DNA of 64,000 bases from Pectobacterium sp. CFBP8739 (GTDB lineage: Bacteria; Pseudomonadota; Gammaproteobacteria; Enterobacterales; Enterobacteriaceae), in assembly GCF_013449375.1 (NCBI RefSeq), contig NZ_JACDRR010000011.1, positions 275,216 through 339,215 on the forward strand. Direction: 5' to 3'. Below are positions 1-10,104 of this stretch, piece after piece. Both the position numbers and the translations under genes were made by a program. Positions within the stretch are counted from its first letter, which is position 1. Each line of letters opens with the position of its first letter. The notes under the pieces are model-generated. The model saw nothing but the letters and a program-made list of their open reading frames with translations, was not told the DNA's origin and did not search any database.

Positions 1-312
1 CGCTCAATCCACACAGTATTCCTGAAAACGGCGACATAAAAAAGTGGGCATGGTCGCTTTATTCATACAGAATAGTGAAAAAACGTTAATAGTTGTTTTT
101 TTGATTGATTTATCAACGCTTTTTGGCGTTGATTTCATCAAGGGCGAATAACTTGCAGGGAAAATACCCCTACAAAAAATGGCGTTTTTTTGTGGCTGGT
201 GGCATCGGTACAATATCACTGAGTCAATGTCGCTGTCGTAGTACCTCTGACGGCGGCTCATGGTTAGCGTTTTGGACGTTAGCCATCCTATAAGGTTTAA
301 GGAAGCAAGAAT
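1..312. other. non-coding left edge, upstream of grxD
   Basis: No convincing gene is seen here. Open frames in this stretch lack a ribosome binding site and resemble no family I know. It holds an 8-bp inverted repeat at 112-133 and presumably the grxD promoter, which I cannot place with confidence. Confidence 0.6.
112..133. terminator. possible terminator-like hairpin at the left edge
   Basis: Perfect 8-bp arms (atcaacgc / gcgttgat) flank a six-base loop. There is no clear T-run after it. It could end a gene lying left of the window or be part of the grxD leader. Confidence 0.35.
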
Positions 313-663
313 ATGACGACACCGACAATTGAAAAAATTCAGCGCCAAATTGCTGAAAACCCAATTCTGCTGTACATGAAAGGCTCCCCGAAATTGCCAA
401 GCTGCGGTTTTTCCGCCCAGACGGTTCAGGCGTTGTCTGCATGCGGCGAGCGTTTTGCGTATGTGGATATTTTACAGAACCCAGATATTCGCGCTGAGCT
501 GCCAAAATACGCGAACTGGCCAACATTCCCACAGCTGTGGGTTGACGGTGAGTTGATTGGCGGTTGTGATATCGTGGTTGAAATGTTTCAGCGTGGGGAA
601 CTACAACCGCTGATCAAAGAAACGGCCGACAAATACAAAGCGCAGCAGGCCGATCAAGAGTAA
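313..663 (+). CDS. grxD: monothiol glutaredoxin 4 (Grx4, GrxD)
   Basis: Cytoplasmic monothiol glutaredoxin, 116 aa, with the diagnostic CGFS active site at residues 31-34 preceded by the KGSPK segment that contacts glutathione. Proteins of this family bind a [2Fe-2S] cluster with glutathione, often together with a BolA-type partner, and act in iron-sulfur trafficking rather than classical disulfide reduction. The start is supported by a purine-rich AAGGAAG site just upstream and by matching family length. The gene stands alone and is closed by a strong hairpin terminator. In E. coli the neighbour rnt is also close by, though lhr, which separates them there, is absent here. Confidence 0.97.
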   Translation: MTTPTIEKIQRQIAENPILLYMKGSPKLPSCGFSAQTVQALSACGERFAYVDILQNPDIRAELPKYANWPTFPQLWVDGELIGGCDIVVEMFQRGELQPLIKETADKYKAQQADQE

Positions 664-726
664 TACTTTCTTTTGACGTAACGACGATGCCCAATGTTGT
701 TACGATGCAAGCGTAAATCCTTCCAG

Positions 727-750
727 CGGGTGCCTTATGGCACCCGTTCT
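727..750 (+). terminator. Rho-independent terminator between grxD and rnt
   Basis: An 8-bp perfect stem (cgggtgcc / ggcacccg) with a TTAT loop is followed by a T-rich tract. It ends grxD and may also serve the convergent rnt gene. Confidence 0.85.
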
Positions 751-774
751 TTTATCTCTGATTTTCCGGTCTTT

Positions 775-1446
775 TTAGTCTTCGGCTGACGCGTCTTCCA
801 GCGAATGTTCTTCCTGCGCAATCGGCCATCCACCCAGACGTTTCCAGCGGTTAACCAGCTCACAGAACAGCAAGGCTGTCTGATTGGTATCATACAGCGC
901 GGAGTGTGCCTGGCTGGAGTCAAACGCAATACCCGCAGTGATACAGGCTTTAGCAAGGACGGTTTGGCCTAACACCAGCCCGCTAAGTGCCGCGGTATCG
1001 AAGGTGGCGAAAGGGTGGAAGGGGTTGCGTTTTAGGCTACAGCGCTCCGCTGCCGCCATCATGAAACTGTGATCGAAGGTGGCATTATGCGCCACGATAA
1101 TGGCACGGTTGCAGCCTTGATCCTTGATCCCTTTACGCACGACTTTGAAAATTTCATGTAGCGCATCATATTCGCTCACGGCGCCGCGTAGCGGGTTGGT
1201 GGGATCAATGCCGTTAAACGCGAGCGCGGCGGGTTCGAGGATCGCGCCTTCGAATGGTTCAACATGAAAATGTAGCGTTTCATCTGGCTGTAACCAACCG
1301 TCTTGATCCATTTTTAATGTTACCGCCGCAACTTCCAGCAAGGCATCGGTTTTCGCATTAAATCCGGCGGTTTCTACATCAATCACTACCGGGTAAAACC
1401 CACGAAAACGGCCGCTCAGGGCGTTCAGATCACTTTTATCAGCCAT
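775..1446 (-). CDS. rnt: ribonuclease T
   Basis: DEDD-family 3'-5' exoribonuclease (223 aa from the chosen start) that trims the CCA end of tRNA and finishes the 3' ends of 5S and 23S rRNA and other stable RNAs. Catalytic acidic residues are visible: D23 and E25 in the DVETAG motif, a later FDHSF segment and the closing HSALYDT motif. The frame is open for 43 further codons upstream, but the family starts at MADKSDLN, so I use that ATG. Cytoplasmic, active as a homodimer. Convergent with grxD, codirectional with gloA. Confidence 0.96.
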   Translation of the reverse strand: MADKSDLNALSGRFRGFYPVVIDVETAGFNAKTDALLEVAAVTLKMDQDGWLQPDETLHFHVEPFEGAILEPAALAFNGIDPTNPLRGAVSEYDALHEIFKVVRKGIKDQGCNRAIIVAHNATFDHSFMMAAAERCSLKRNPFHPFATFDTAALSGLVLGQTVLAKACITAGIAFDSSQAHSALYDTNQTALLFCELVNRWKRLGGWPIAQEEHSLEDASAED

Positions 1447-1591
1447 TGGTCTCTTAGTTGTTAGCAAAACGCAGCGCGCATTATTGCAAATTTTGACCGG
1501 AGATGCAGCATGCCCGTGCTGTTTCAAATGGCGGAGATAACAGAAGAAGGAGGAGAACAGGTGCTGATGCAGCACCTGTAGAATACGGAGA

Positions 1592-1999
1592 TTAGTGACC
1601 GATGCCGTTACCGGCGTGGGCGTTTTCGATCAATTCGATTTTATAACCGTCTGGATCCTCGATGAACGCGATCACGGTTGTGCCACCTTTGACTGGGCCC
1701 GCTTCACGCGTGACATTGCCACCCGCTTTGCGGATACGCTCACAGGTTGCGGCAACATCATCAACGCCCAGTGCGATGTGGCCATAGGCGTTGCCCAGAT
1801 CATAGCTGTCGACGCCCCAATTGTAGGTCAGTTCGATCACTGCACCTTCGCTCTCTTCGGTATAACCGACAAAAGCCAGCGTGTATTTGTATTCGGTATT
1901 CTCGCTGGTGCGCAGCACGCGCATCCCCAGAACCTGAGTATAGAAATCGATAGAACGTTGTAAATCGCCAACACGCAGCATGGTATGAAGTAAACGCAT
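1592..1999 (-). CDS. gloA: lactoylglutathione lyase (glyoxalase I)
   Basis: Glyoxalase I, 135 aa, converts the methylglyoxal-glutathione hemithioacetal to S-lactoylglutathione. It is a vicinal-oxygen-chelate fold enzyme using nickel in enterobacteria. The N-terminal metal ligand H5 (MRLLHTML) and the later GHIAL and [10 protein letters not shown] metal-site segments are present. Upstream in-frame codons exist, but [10 protein letters not shown] is the family start. It lies 145 bp upstream of rnt in the same direction; in E. coli gloA and rnt are also adjacent. Confidence 0.97.
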   Translation of the reverse strand: MRLLHTMLRVGDLQRSIDFYTQVLGMRVLRTSENTEYKYTLAFVGYTEESEGAVIELTYNWGVDSYDLGNAYGHIALGVDDVAATCERIRKAGGNVTREAGPVKGGTTVIAFIEDPDGYKIELIENAHAGNGIGH

Positions 2000-2287
2000 A
2001 GTGTCCTCGTTAAAAAGTGCAACAAAGAAGGAAGTATAGCGTTGTGGCTCTGTCGAGTCCAAGTTGTTGGGATGATGCTAAAAATGCGACACTATGGTGA
2101 GGTTTGTGTTAAAACGTACTGACAGGAGGCATAAATAGCGTATTGGGGCATTTTTAGGCCGCCTGGCGTGTAAGAAATCGTCAGTTATTACAATGGTTAC
2201 CTAATTATTTTCATTGTGACTGTCTGTTTGGGCTTGCCAGCGGTAAAGAACAGGGCTTCAATAAATAGAGTTGTAGCAGGAGGTGTT

Positions 2288-2527
2288 GTGCCAGAGCAAC
2301 TTGAACTCTTTGTTGTCCCTAATCCATGCCGTGGTATTTGTCAGGCGGATGAAGGCGGGTATTGTCGCGGTTGCTTTCGCAGTCGTCATGAGCGCTTTAG
2401 TTGGGGCCAAATGAGTGATGCGCAGAAACAGGATGTGCTGCGTTTGTGTCGGCAGAGAATGAAACGCTCACAGCGTTCAGAGAAAACCGATACACCAGCA
2501 GAATCCCGTCAGCCATCGTTGTTTTAA
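2288..2527 (+). CDS. ydhL: DUF1289 family protein (YdhL-like)
   Basis: Small cysteine-rich protein, 79 aa, of the DUF1289 family. It carries NPCRGIC followed by YCRGCFR, giving a C-x3-C...C-x2-C arrangement suggestive of metal or cluster binding. Function is unknown. The start is a GTG at 2288 chosen because a perfect AGGAGG lies five to ten bases upstream; the frame is open 24 codons further but without a binding site. In E. coli ydhL sits in the same neighbourhood (between the slyA area and gloA), which supports the name. The nemRA genes that accompany it there are missing here. Confidence 0.8.
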   Translation: MPEQLELFVVPNPCRGICQADEGGYCRGCFRSRHERFSWGQMSDAQKQDVLRLCRQRMKRSQRSEKTDTPAESRQPSLF

Positions 2528-2754
2528 GTCATCTTGTGTTAGATGATCTATTTACGTGGAATTTTGTTTAAGCAACGCAGGAGCGTTCGATTGAATAAAA
2601 TAAGCCCGAGATCATTTTTAAAAGACTTTTATTTGATAGAATCCATTCTTTGATAGTTCTATTTTTACAACAATAAAGTCGTTTCTTATTTTATAAATCA
2701 GAGTTGATTGCAATCCAGGGATATAACTTAGCGTGCTAACAATAAGGAGAGGTG

Positions 2755-3192
2755 ATGGAATTGCCATTAGGATCTGATTTAGCCCGTCTGGTGCGCGTGT
2801 GGCGTGCGCTAGTCGATCATCGGTTAAAACCACTAGAACTGACCCAGACACATTGGGTTACGTTGCATAACATATACCATTTACCCCCCGGCCAATCGCA
2901 GATTCAATTGGCCAAAGCGATAGGGATTGAGCAACCCTCATTGGTCCGAACACTGGATCAACTGGAGGAAAAAGGGTTAATCACTCGCCATGTTTGTGCG
3001 CACGATCGTCGGGCAAAACGTATTATGCTGACCGAATCAGCAGAGCCGATCATACAGGCAGTCAATGGTGTAATTAGCCATACACGTAATGAAGTATTAT
3101 TTGGCATTACGCCGGAGCAGGTTGATGAATTAGCGCTGCTGGTTGCACGCCTTGAGAAAAATATATTGGCATTACAAGAGAATGAAGCGTAG
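2755..3192 (+). CDS. slyA: MarR-family transcriptional regulator SlyA (Hor)
   Basis: Winged-helix MarR-family dimeric DNA-binding protein, 145 aa, nearly collinear with Salmonella SlyA: the N-terminal GSDLARLVR helix, the [17 protein letters not shown] recognition-helix region and the DRRAKRI wing. In Pectobacterium carotovorum the orthologue is called Hor and controls antibiotic and exoenzyme production; in relatives SlyA counteracts H-NS silencing. A GTG at 2752 directly precedes the ATG; I use the ATG, which keeps proper spacing to AAGGAGAG. The 225 bp upstream are AT-rich, typical for this regulated promoter. Divergent genes are absent; slyB is convergent. Confidence 0.96.
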   Translation: MELPLGSDLARLVRVWRALVDHRLKPLELTQTHWVTLHNIYHLPPGQSQIQLAKAIGIEQPSLVRTLDQLEEKGLITRHVCAHDRRAKRIMLTESAEPIIQAVNGVISHTRNEVLFGITPEQVDELALLVARLEKNILALQENEA

Positions 3193-3323
3193 TAAATTTT
3201 GGGCTACAAAGAGGGAGAATTAAATCTCGGCAATATTACCGATATTCGTTATTGGTTATTCATTCCGGGAATTGATTATTCGTTGTGACGCTCGCCACAG
3301 TCCGTGGCGAGCGTCACACAGCA

Positions 3324-3791
3324 TTAGCGTGGGGAAACGGTGATGCTACGGCCATTGCTGGCCATAGCAACGCGTTGACCTGCGCTAAATTTCGTATCAC
3401 CTTGTTTCTGTACGACCATAATCGTGCTGCCGTCATCACGACGAATTTCCAGCTCTACGCCCTGTGTGCGGTTCAGTGCGCTCGTTGCACTTTGACCCGC
3501 GACGCCACCGGCTACCGCACCAGCGGCTGTCGCCAGACTACGGCCAGAACCACCGCCAATCGTGTTGCCCAAGAAACCACCTAGTACAGCACCGCCTAGT
3601 GCGCCGATCACATTAGAGTCTTCTCCTGCCTGAATCTGAACCGGTCGCGTGGAAACAATTGTACCGTAGGTCACGGTCTGCACCTGTTTAGCTTCAGACG
3701 CACTGTAAACATCACCTGAAAGTGTACTGGTATTAGCACAACCAGCCAGCGTGATACCTGCAAGGGTAACCACAAGTAAACGCTTCATCAT
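3324..3791 (-). CDS. slyB: outer membrane lipoprotein SlyB (Pcp family)
   Basis: Lipoprotein of the Pcp/SlyB family, 155 aa, with a short signal peptide ending at a lipobox (TLAGC), a central glycine-zipper region rich in G, A and V (GGAVLGGFLGNTIGGGSG and GAVAGGVAG) and a C-terminal beta-rich domain ending in VSPR. In enterobacteria SlyB is PhoPQ-regulated and helps stabilise the outer membrane under stress. Start chosen at MMKRLL to match family length (155 aa), with AAGGAG eight bases upstream. Convergent with slyA. Confidence 0.95.
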   Translation of the reverse strand: MMKRLLVVTLAGITLAGCANTSTLSGDVYSASEAKQVQTVTYGTIVSTRPVQIQAGEDSNVIGALGGAVLGGFLGNTIGGGSGRSLATAAGAVAGGVAGQSATSALNRTQGVELEIRRDDGSTIMVVQKQGDTKFSAGQRVAMASNGRSITVSPR

Positions 3792-4138
3792 ATACAAACT
3801 CCTTAATCGCGAATATGTCGGGCTGGCTCAGCCGCTGCCGACGCAGTGTTATACCAATAAATTATGGTCTGGCTCAGTGTAGCATGCCACTCTTTTTACT
3901 CTTTTTTCAGAATATAATAGTGCGCTTAAATTGCGTATAAACAGAGGAGTAAATAGCACGAGAAGTGGCTTTTTTTGTAGCAAATATTATCAAAAACCCT
4001 CATTTGGTTAAAACCTAGCCCGTGTGGCAAAAACGCAAAAAATTTAATAATTCAGCGTGTTAACGTGCTACTTTTATTCTCGACGTAACGGTTGTTATTG
4101 GTGTTCTCTTTTTATCCCACAGGAGCAAAGGCTACATA
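3792..4138. other. divergent intergenic region slyB / anmK
   Basis: No gene seen. This AT-rich 347-bp stretch must carry the promoters of slyB (leftward) and anmK (rightward). I cannot assign individual promoter boxes with confidence. Confidence 0.6.
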
Positions 4139-5251
4139 ATGAGATCAGGCAGATATATTGGCGTAATGTCCGGCACCAGCCTCGATGGTGTGGATGTTGT
4201 GCTAGCCGCGATTGACGAACATACGGTTGCTCAGCAGGCCAGCTACTGTCACCCGATCCCGCAGGATATCAAAATGGCGATCCTGGGGATGTGTCAGGGG
4301 CAGGCGGTGACGCTGTCGGCGCTGGGGCAGTTGGATACGCGTCTGGGGATCTTGTTTGCCGAAGCGGTACTGGCGCTGCTTAAAGAGACGGAATTGGCGG
4401 CTCAGGATATTACTGCGATTGGCTGCCATGGGCAGACGGTCTGGCATGAGCCCACGGGGGAGGCGCCCTGCACGTTGCAGGTCGGTGATAATAATCGTGT
4501 CGCCGCATTGACGGGTATTACAACCGTAGGGGATTTTCGTCGCCGGGATTTGGCTTATGGCGGGCAAGGCGCGCCGCTGGTGCCATCGTTCCACCATGCG
4601 TTGCTGTTACATCCTGTCGAACGGCGTATCGTGCTCAACATTGGAGGCATCGCCAATCTGTCGTTGCTGGTGCCGGGGGCGCCCGTGCGCGGTTACGATA
4701 CCGGTCCCGGCAATATGTTGCTGGATGCTTGGATCTGGCGGCATTGTGCTCAGCCGTATGATAAAGACGCTATGTGGGCAACGAGCGGGCAGGTTAACCC
4801 GTTATTACTTCGTCGGATGTTGGCCGATCCGTATTTTGCGTTACGGGCACCAAAAAGCACTGGACGTGAGTATTTCAATCTGGGTTGGCTGGAGAGAATG
4901 CTGGCTGACCTACCGCCGATGGCGCCGCAGGATGTTCAGGCAACGCTGGCTGAGTTAACCGCGATGAGCATCGCCGAACAGGTGCTGCTGGTCGGCGGAT
5001 GCGAACGTTTACTGGTTTGTGGCGGTGGGGCGCGCAATCCGCTCATCATGACGCGTCTCTCGGCGCTGCTGCCGGGCATCGAAGTTAGCACGACGGATGA
5101 ATGTGGCGTAAGCGGCGATGACATGGAAGCGCTGGCATTTGCCTGGCTGGCTTCACGCACGTTGTCGGGACTGTCGGGCAACCTGCCGTCTGTTACGGGA
5201 GCAAGTCAGGAAACGGTGTTAGGCGCGATTTATCCAGTCAACGCGGATTAA
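4139..5251 (+). CDS. anmK: anhydro-N-acetylmuramic acid kinase
   Basis: Cytoplasmic kinase, 370 aa, that hydrolyses the 1,6-anhydro ring and phosphorylates anhydro-MurNAc to MurNAc-6-phosphate in peptidoglycan recycling. The ASKHA-fold ATP-binding motif [12 protein letters not shown] lies at residues 8-19, followed by GCHGQT, GDFRRRD, GGIANLS, DTGPGN and CGGGARN motifs conserved in AnmK. The start has an AGGAGC site. It precedes mliC in the same direction, as in E. coli, and the pair links wall recycling with lysozyme resistance. Confidence 0.97.
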   Translation: MRSGRYIGVMSGTSLDGVDVVLAAIDEHTVAQQASYCHPIPQDIKMAILGMCQGQAVTLSALGQLDTRLGILFAEAVLALLKETELAAQDITAIGCHGQTVWHEPTGEAPCTLQVGDNNRVAALTGITTVGDFRRRDLAYGGQGAPLVPSFHHALLLHPVERRIVLNIGGIANLSLLVPGAPVRGYDTGPGNMLLDAWIWRHCAQPYDKDAMWATSGQVNPLLLRRMLADPYFALRAPKSTGREYFNLGWLERMLADLPPMAPQDVQATLAELTAMSIAEQVLLVGGCERLLVCGGGARNPLIMTRLSALLPGIEVSTTDECGVSGDDMEALAFAWLASRTLSGLSGNLPSVTGASQETVLGAIYPVNAD

Positions 5252-5348
5252 TCAGATTTTGCCGAGAGGTTCAGGTTTATCCTCTTGTTAAACTTCAAGG
5301 TACGGCAGCGTCAGTTGCCGTCATCAACAAGAATGACAGGAGAAAAGA

Positions 5349-5666
5349 ATGAAACGATTGCTGACGGGGACAGCGCTGATTCTGCTGAGTGGATGCAGCT
5401 ATTTTGGTCATAAGCAAACAGTGGAAACGCTGCATTATCAATGTGGCACTATGCCGCTAACGGTGACGCTACAGCAGGGCGGCGAAATGCCTTCGCAGGT
5501 GAGTTTCCTGCTGGATGGCGAACGTCTGGCTCTCCCTCAGGTGGTGTCCGCTTCTGGCGTCCGATACAGCAATGATACCTACACATTCTGGATCAAAGGC
5601 GATCGCGCATTTATCCAACGTGGTGAACGGGTTATCGTAGACGACTGCGTGTTGGCACCGATGTAA
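5349..5666 (+). CDS. mliC: membrane-bound lysozyme inhibitor of C-type lysozyme
   Basis: Small lipoprotein, 105 aa, with a signal peptide and lipobox LLSGC (lipid-modified C16) and a C-terminal MliC/PliC beta-barrel domain containing the YxCG segment (HYQCGTMPL) and two further cysteine-bearing strands. Family members sit in the outer membrane facing the periplasm and block c-type lysozyme. It follows anmK by 97 bp and has a GACAGGAG binding site. The leader holds nested inverted repeats (5283-5332), possibly an RNA hairpin. Confidence 0.9.
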   Translation: MKRLLTGTALILLSGCSYFGHKQTVETLHYQCGTMPLTVTLQQGGEMPSQVSFLLDGERLALPQVVSASGVRYSNDTYTFWIKGDRAFIQRGERVIVDDCVLAPM

Positions 5667-5772
5667 CTATGTCGCACGGTCGCGGTGTTACTGCTGATTG
5701 CGATTTTTCGGGTACGGGAGCAAAATGGGATTTTCGCCCGCTTCTGGCCCGACATTGCGACAGCAGGACATT

Positions 5773-6453
5773 ATGACTCAGGAACGCTCCCCCTCTGATA
5801 GTACTCCTCTTCAACCCGCCGATATCGCCGACATCCGCCGTGAATACACGCGTGGTGGGCTTCGTCGTAGCGATCTTCCGGCTAACCCGTTGGATTTGTT
5901 TGAACGCTGGTTGAAGCAGGCCTGCGACGCGAAACTGGCCGATCCTACCGCGATGTCCGTCGCGACCGTCGATGAGCATGGGCAACCTTACCAACGTATC
6001 GTTCTGTTGAAACACTATGATGAGAAAGGCATGGTGTTTTATACCAATATGGGCAGCCGCAAAGCCCATCACCTGGAAAACAATCCACGTATTAGCCTGC
6101 TGTTCCCTTGGCATATGCTGGAACGACAGGTAATCGTGCTGGGGCGTGTGGAGAAACTACCGGCGCTGGAGGTGCTGAAATATTTCCACAGCCGCCCGAA
6201 AGACAGCCAGATTGGTGCGTGGGTATCTAAGCAGTCCAGCCGGATTTCAGCGCGCGGCGTGCTAGAGAGTAAATTTTTGGAATTGAAGCAAAAATTCCAG
6301 AATGGCGAGGTACCTTTGCCGAGCTTCTGGGGAGGCTTCCGCGTCGTTATCGATTCTGTGGAGTTTTGGCAGGGCGGTGAGCACCGCTTGCACGATCGAT
6401 TTTTCTATCAGCGGCAGGAAGAAGGCTGGCAGATTGATCGTTTAGCGCCTTAA
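5773..6453 (+). CDS. pdxH: pyridoxine/pyridoxamine 5'-phosphate oxidase
   Basis: FMN-dependent oxidase, 226 aa, that makes pyridoxal 5'-phosphate from PNP or PMP, the last step of vitamin B6 synthesis and salvage. Conserved blocks include [36 protein letters not shown], the WVSKQSS FMN-binding segment and the C-terminal [11 protein letters not shown] with the terminal RLAP. The frame is open 25 codons upstream, but the ATG at 5773 gives family length and has AGGA five bases before it. Located next to tyrS and pdxY as in E. coli, placing two B6 genes on either side of tyrS. Confidence 0.97.
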   Translation: MTQERSPSDSTPLQPADIADIRREYTRGGLRRSDLPANPLDLFERWLKQACDAKLADPTAMSVATVDEHGQPYQRIVLLKHYDEKGMVFYTNMGSRKAHHLENNPRISLLFPWHMLERQVIVLGRVEKLPALEVLKYFHSRPKDSQIGAWVSKQSSRISARGVLESKFLELKQKFQNGEVPLPSFWGGFRVVIDSVEFWQGGEHRLHDRFFYQRQEEGWQIDRLAP

Positions 6454-6689
6454 TCGCGAAATATCCGTGTTAAACGCTGGCGCTCCTATCATCAGCACTT
6501 TATCCTATGAAGTTTCGCGTTGACTGGGCATTGCACAGCGATAGGGCGTTTATAGCGTGTTGCGTAAGGTAATGCGGCAGTGAAATCATCATGCGACAGC
6601 AGGCAGGTATGCTGCGCATTTCTCACGGCGTTGTGCGTATCCCAAAGAGGGAACGTAACGGCCTGTTTTTTATAAAAATGGAGTTATCG

Positions 6690-7967
6690 ATGGCGAGTAG
6701 TAACCTGATTAAACAATTGCAAGAGCGGGGCTTGATTGCCCAGGTGACGGATGAGGGTGCGTTAGCAGAGCGGCTGGCGCAAGGGCCAATTGCACTGTAT
6801 TGCGGCTTTGATCCCACCGCTGACAGCTTGCATTTGGGGCATCTGGTGCCGCTGCTTTGCCTGAAACGCTTCCAGTTGGCCGGCCACAAGCCGGTGGCAC
6901 TGGTAGGCGGTGCCACCGGCTTGATCGGCGACCCTAGTTTTAAAGCGACAGAGCGTAAGCTGAACACAGCTGACACCGTGGGTGAATGGGTAGAGAAGAT
7001 CCGTCGTCAGGTATCTCCATTCCTGGATTTTGACTGCGGCAAAAACAGCGCCATCGCGGCCAATAATTACGATTGGTTCGGTGGTATGAACGTGCTGGAT
7101 TTCCTGCGTGATATCGGCAAACATTTCTCCGTTAATCAGATGATTAACAAAGAAGCTGTCAAGCAGCGTTTAAACCGTGATGATGTCGGTATTTCATTCA
7201 CCGAATTTTCTTACAATCTGCTGCAGGGATATGACTTTGCCTCGCTGAACAAGCAGCATGACGTCGAACTGCAAATCGGAGGGTCTGACCAGTGGGGCAA
7301 CATCACCTCCGGTATCGATTTAACGCGCCGTATGAACCAGAAACAGGTTTACGGTTTGACTGTGCCGCTGATCACCAAATCTGACGGAACGAAGTTCGGT
7401 AAAACGGAAGGCGGCGCGATCTGGCTTGATGCCAGCAAGACCAGCCCTTACAAATTCTACCAGTTCTGGATCAACACAGCGGATGCCGATGTGTACCGCT
7501 TCCTGAAATTCTTCACGTTCATGAGCCTCGAAGACATCGACGCGCTGGAAGAAGAAGACAAAAACAGCGGCAAAGCTCCACGTGCGCAGTACGTGTTGGC
7601 GGAAGAAGTGACCCGTATGGTGCATGGCGAAGCGGGCCTGGAAGCCGCTCGTCGTATTACGCAAAGCCTGTTTTCTGGTGCATTGCAGGATATGACGCAG
7701 GACGATTTTGCCCAACTGGCGCAGGATGGTATGCCGATTATTGAACTGGAAAACGGTGCGGATTTGCAACAGGCGTTGGTGAGTGCCGAGCTGGTGCCGT
7801 CACGCGGCCAGGCTCGTACCATGATCTCCTCGAATGCGGTAACGATTAACGGCGAAAAACAGGCCGATCCTGAATACACTTTTAGTGCTTCCGATCGTCT
7901 GTTTGATCGTTACACTTTGCTGCGTCGTGGTAAGAAGCACTACTGCCTGATCTGCTGGAAAGCATAA
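6690..7967 (+). CDS. tyrS: tyrosyl-tRNA synthetase
   Basis: Class I aminoacyl-tRNA synthetase, 425 aa, charging tRNA-Tyr. The HIGH-type signature HLGH is at residues 48-51; the KMSKS-type loop appears as KFGKT; the [11 protein letters not shown] tyrosine-binding segment and a C-terminal S4-like RNA-binding domain (SRGQARTMI...INGEK) follow. Start [10 protein letters not shown] is family-typical, with GGAG-like purines upstream; 33 upstream open codons are ignored. A strong terminator follows directly. Confidence 0.98.
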   Translation: MASSNLIKQLQERGLIAQVTDEGALAERLAQGPIALYCGFDPTADSLHLGHLVPLLCLKRFQLAGHKPVALVGGATGLIGDPSFKATERKLNTADTVGEWVEKIRRQVSPFLDFDCGKNSAIAANNYDWFGGMNVLDFLRDIGKHFSVNQMINKEAVKQRLNRDDVGISFTEFSYNLLQGYDFASLNKQHDVELQIGGSDQWGNITSGIDLTRRMNQKQVYGLTVPLITKSDGTKFGKTEGGAIWLDASKTSPYKFYQFWINTADADVYRFLKFFTFMSLEDIDALEEEDKNSGKAPRAQYVLAEEVTRMVHGEAGLEAARRITQSLFSGALQDMTQDDFAQLAQDGMPIIELENGADLQQALVSAELVPSRGQARTMISSNAVTINGEKQADPEYTFSASDRLFDRYTLLRRGKKHYCLICWKA

Positions 7968-7978
7968 GCATTACGAAT

Positions 7979-8001
7979 AAGGGAGCGTCAGCTCCCTTTC
8001 T
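7979..8001 (+). terminator. tyrS Rho-independent terminator
   Basis: Perfect 8-bp stem (aagggagc / gctccctt) with a GTCA tetraloop and a following T-rich tract, 11 bp after the tyrS stop codon. Confidence 0.9.
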
Positions 8002-8051
8002 TCTTGTAAGTTGAGGCGCACAGGCGCTGGCAAGGATTTGAGTTGTATCTA

Positions 8052-8912
8052 ATGAAAAATATACTTTCCATCCAATCCCATGTCGTTTTTGGTCATGCTG
8101 GTAACAGCGCGGCAGAGTTTCCAATGCGTCGGATGGGCGCAAACGTTTGGCCGTTGAATACGGTGCAATTCTCAAACCATACCCAATACGGCCAGTGGAC
8201 GGGGTGTGTGATGCCTGCGAGCCACTTGACCGAAGTGGTGCAGGGGATTGCGAATATCGACAAGCTGAAGACCTGTAATGCCGTGCTGAGTGGCTATATT
8301 GGCTCTGCTGAGCAAGGCGAGCATATTCTGGGTATTGTGCGTCAGGTGAAAGCGGCTAACCCTGATGCGTTGTACTTCTGTGATCCGGTGATGGGTACGC
8401 CGGAAAAAGGCTGTATCGTTGCGCCCGGCGTGTCTGATTTCCACTGCCAGCAGTCGCTGCTCGCGGCCGATATTATCGCGCCGAATCTGCCTGAACTGGA
8501 ACTCCTCGGTGGCCGTACCGTACATAACGTGGCGGAAGCCGTGGAAACCGCGCGCGCGCTGTGTGAAAAAGGACCAAAAATTGTTCTGGTCAAACACCTT
8601 AGCCGCGCGGCTGCGCGTGAAGACAGCTTCGAAATGCTGCTGGTCACGCCGACGGACGCCTGGCACATCAGCCGTCCACTGGTGGAATTTGAACGCCAGC
8701 CTGTCGGCGTGGGCGATTTAACCAGTGGATTGCTGCTGGTGAACTTGCTGAAAGGCGTAGCGTTGGATAAAGCGTTGGAACACACTACGGCGGCCGTCTA
8801 TGAAGTCATGCTGGTGACGAAAGAGATGAATGAATATGAGCTGCAACTGGTGGCGGCTCAGGATGGGATTGCCAATCCGCGTCATCATTTCCAAGCGATT
8901 CGCCTGTCGTAA
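8052..8912 (+). CDS. pdxY: pyridoxal kinase PdxY
   Basis: Ribokinase-like (PfkB/PdxK) kinase, 286 aa, phosphorylating pyridoxal in the vitamin B6 salvage pathway. Visible motifs: the N-terminal [13 protein letters not shown] substrate-binding segment, FCDPVMG, the [10 protein letters not shown] segment and the GVGDLTSG catalytic/anion-hole motif near residue 220. Start [10 protein letters not shown] is taken from the family; a TTG three codons upstream is possible but less likely. Order tyrS-pdxY-gstA matches E. coli. Closed by its own terminator. Confidence 0.96.
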   Translation: MKNILSIQSHVVFGHAGNSAAEFPMRRMGANVWPLNTVQFSNHTQYGQWTGCVMPASHLTEVVQGIANIDKLKTCNAVLSGYIGSAEQGEHILGIVRQVKAANPDALYFCDPVMGTPEKGCIVAPGVSDFHCQQSLLAADIIAPNLPELELLGGRTVHNVAEAVETARALCEKGPKIVLVKHLSRAAAREDSFEMLLVTPTDAWHISRPLVEFERQPVGVGDLTSGLLLVNLLKGVALDKALEHTTAAVYEVMLVTKEMNEYELQLVAAQDGIANPRHHFQAIRLS

Positions 8913-8919
8913 AACGTAT

Positions 8920-8942
8920 AACGCCCCACGTGTCGGGGCGTT
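8920..8942. terminator. terminator between pdxY and gstA
   Basis: GC-rich inverted repeat (aacgcccc / ggggcgtt) immediately after the pdxY stop, followed by TTATTG. It lies between two convergent genes and can serve both. Confidence 0.85.
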
Positions 8943-8957
8943 ATTGCATGCTATTTT

Positions 8958-8981
8958 TTCAACCTTTCAACCTTTCAACCT
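8958..8981. repeat. three tandem copies of an 8-bp repeat across the gstA stop codon
   Basis: The octamer ttcaacct is repeated three times and overlaps the last six codons and stop codon of gstA. Loss or gain of one unit would change the reading frame and the C-terminus. Confidence 0.9.
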
Positions 8982-9567
8982 TAAGCGCGGTAACGACGGA
9001 AGGGCGTTCGGCAATATGGTCGAGGTAAGCCGTCAGCGCAGGGTAGCGGAGCATATCCAGTTTTAGCGACTGCGCCCAACGCATCACGGTAAACAGATAC
9101 GCATCGGCGATACCGAAGCGGTTGGCGACCAGATAGCTTTGTTCACTCAGCACCAGATTGATATAACGGAACTTAACCTGCAAATACTCCATCAACAGCT
9201 CTTTATACGTTTCCGGCGTGCCGGGGCGAAAAAGCGGTGTAAACGTTTTGTGTAGCTCAGCAGAAATGTAGTTCAGCCACTCAACCGTATGGTAGCGTGC
9301 TATACCTCCGGTAGGAGCGATAAGGTTACAGTGCGGAACCAGATCGGCGATGTATACGGCGATAGCGACACCTTCGGTCAGGATAGATCCATCATCCAGT
9401 TCTAGTGCCGGCACCATCCCTTTTGGGTTGATGAGTGTATAGTCGGTTCCATGTTCGGTCCTTTTCGTGCGTAGGTTGACCTTCTCCAGCTTGAATTCCA
9501 GTTTGGATTCGACCAAGATGATGTGTGTAAATAGGGAACAGCTTTCCGCTTGATAAAACAGTTTCAT
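8959..9567 (-). CDS. gstA: glutathione S-transferase
   Basis: Beta-class glutathione transferase, 202 aa: N-terminal thioredoxin-like domain (residues 1-80) with the catalytic-site cysteine C10 in AESCSLF and the glutathione-binding NPKGMVPALEL segment, then an all-helical C-terminal domain with the FGIADAYLF N-capping motif. It conjugates or reduces electrophiles and peroxides with glutathione in the cytoplasm. Start MKLFYQAE is family-typical. Odd feature: three 8-bp tandem repeats cover the final codons, so the C-terminus (ERLKG) may be unstable between strains. Confidence 0.93.
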   Translation of the reverse strand: MKLFYQAESCSLFTHIILVESKLEFKLEKVNLRTKRTEHGTDYTLINPKGMVPALELDDGSILTEGVAIAVYIADLVPHCNLIAPTGGIARYHTVEWLNYISAELHKTFTPLFRPGTPETYKELLMEYLQVKFRYINLVLSEQSYLVANRFGIADAYLFTVMRWAQSLKLDMLRYPALTAYLDHIAERPSVVTALKVERLKG

Positions 9568-10104
9568 GAAACCCCTTCCCCTTATTATTTTCCCATCAAC
9601 ATTCACGCTGATGATTGTTGCATATGTGACATGTTGTTTCTTTTACAACAAAACATCACTGTAAAGTGTGAGGCTTCTTGCAAAATAAGTCTTATATATG
9701 ATTCGTACATGAGGTTTAGGAGTACGTGGTCATGCAAGGTTCGTATGTCATAACGAAGGCCGTTTTGTCGGTGTAAACGAGATAGGTAAACCAAACGTTG
9801 CAGTGTATGGGTATGCGGCTTTGTAGGGGAGAAAATCATCGATGTTACGGATTGCGGCGGCGGTTTTGGGTGGGTAATTGAACGCTATTCATTAATTATA
9901 ACTACATCAGTTGATAAGAAAAATTTCATTAGTGACAGGTTTCGTATTTTTCATAACAATCTCAATTTAAGTTATTTCCCCAAGGCTAGTGCCTCATGGA
10001 TATTTTAAAATGAAAATAGGAGGGGAGATGAAAGGACGCAATTTATTGTCATGCCGATTAAATTATCCCCTTTATTTTTCCCATGTAACAAAAGGGGAGT
10101 CGTT
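9568..10104. other. long non-coding stretch upstream of the symporter gene
   Basis: About 540 bp with no supported gene. Short leftward open frames overlap the gstA promoter and lack family resemblance. The stretch is AT-rich toward its right end. It must contain the gstA promoter. Two tiny ORFs follow at 10105-10316. Confidence 0.55.

Noticed and set aside
4..532. Leftward frames at the window edge overlapping grxD
   Set aside because: They run antisense into grxD and show no recognisable domain.
3285..3584. 99-codon frame antisense to slyB
   Set aside because: Mirrors the slyB glycine-zipper coding region; no start signal.
5283..5332. Nested inverted repeats before mliC, considered as a tRNA-like or riboswitch element
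   Set aside because: No tRNA arms or known riboswitch core; at most a leader hairpin.
9603..9839. 78-codon leftward frame upstream of gstA
   Set aside because: No ribosome binding site, no family resemblance, overlaps the expected gstA promoter.
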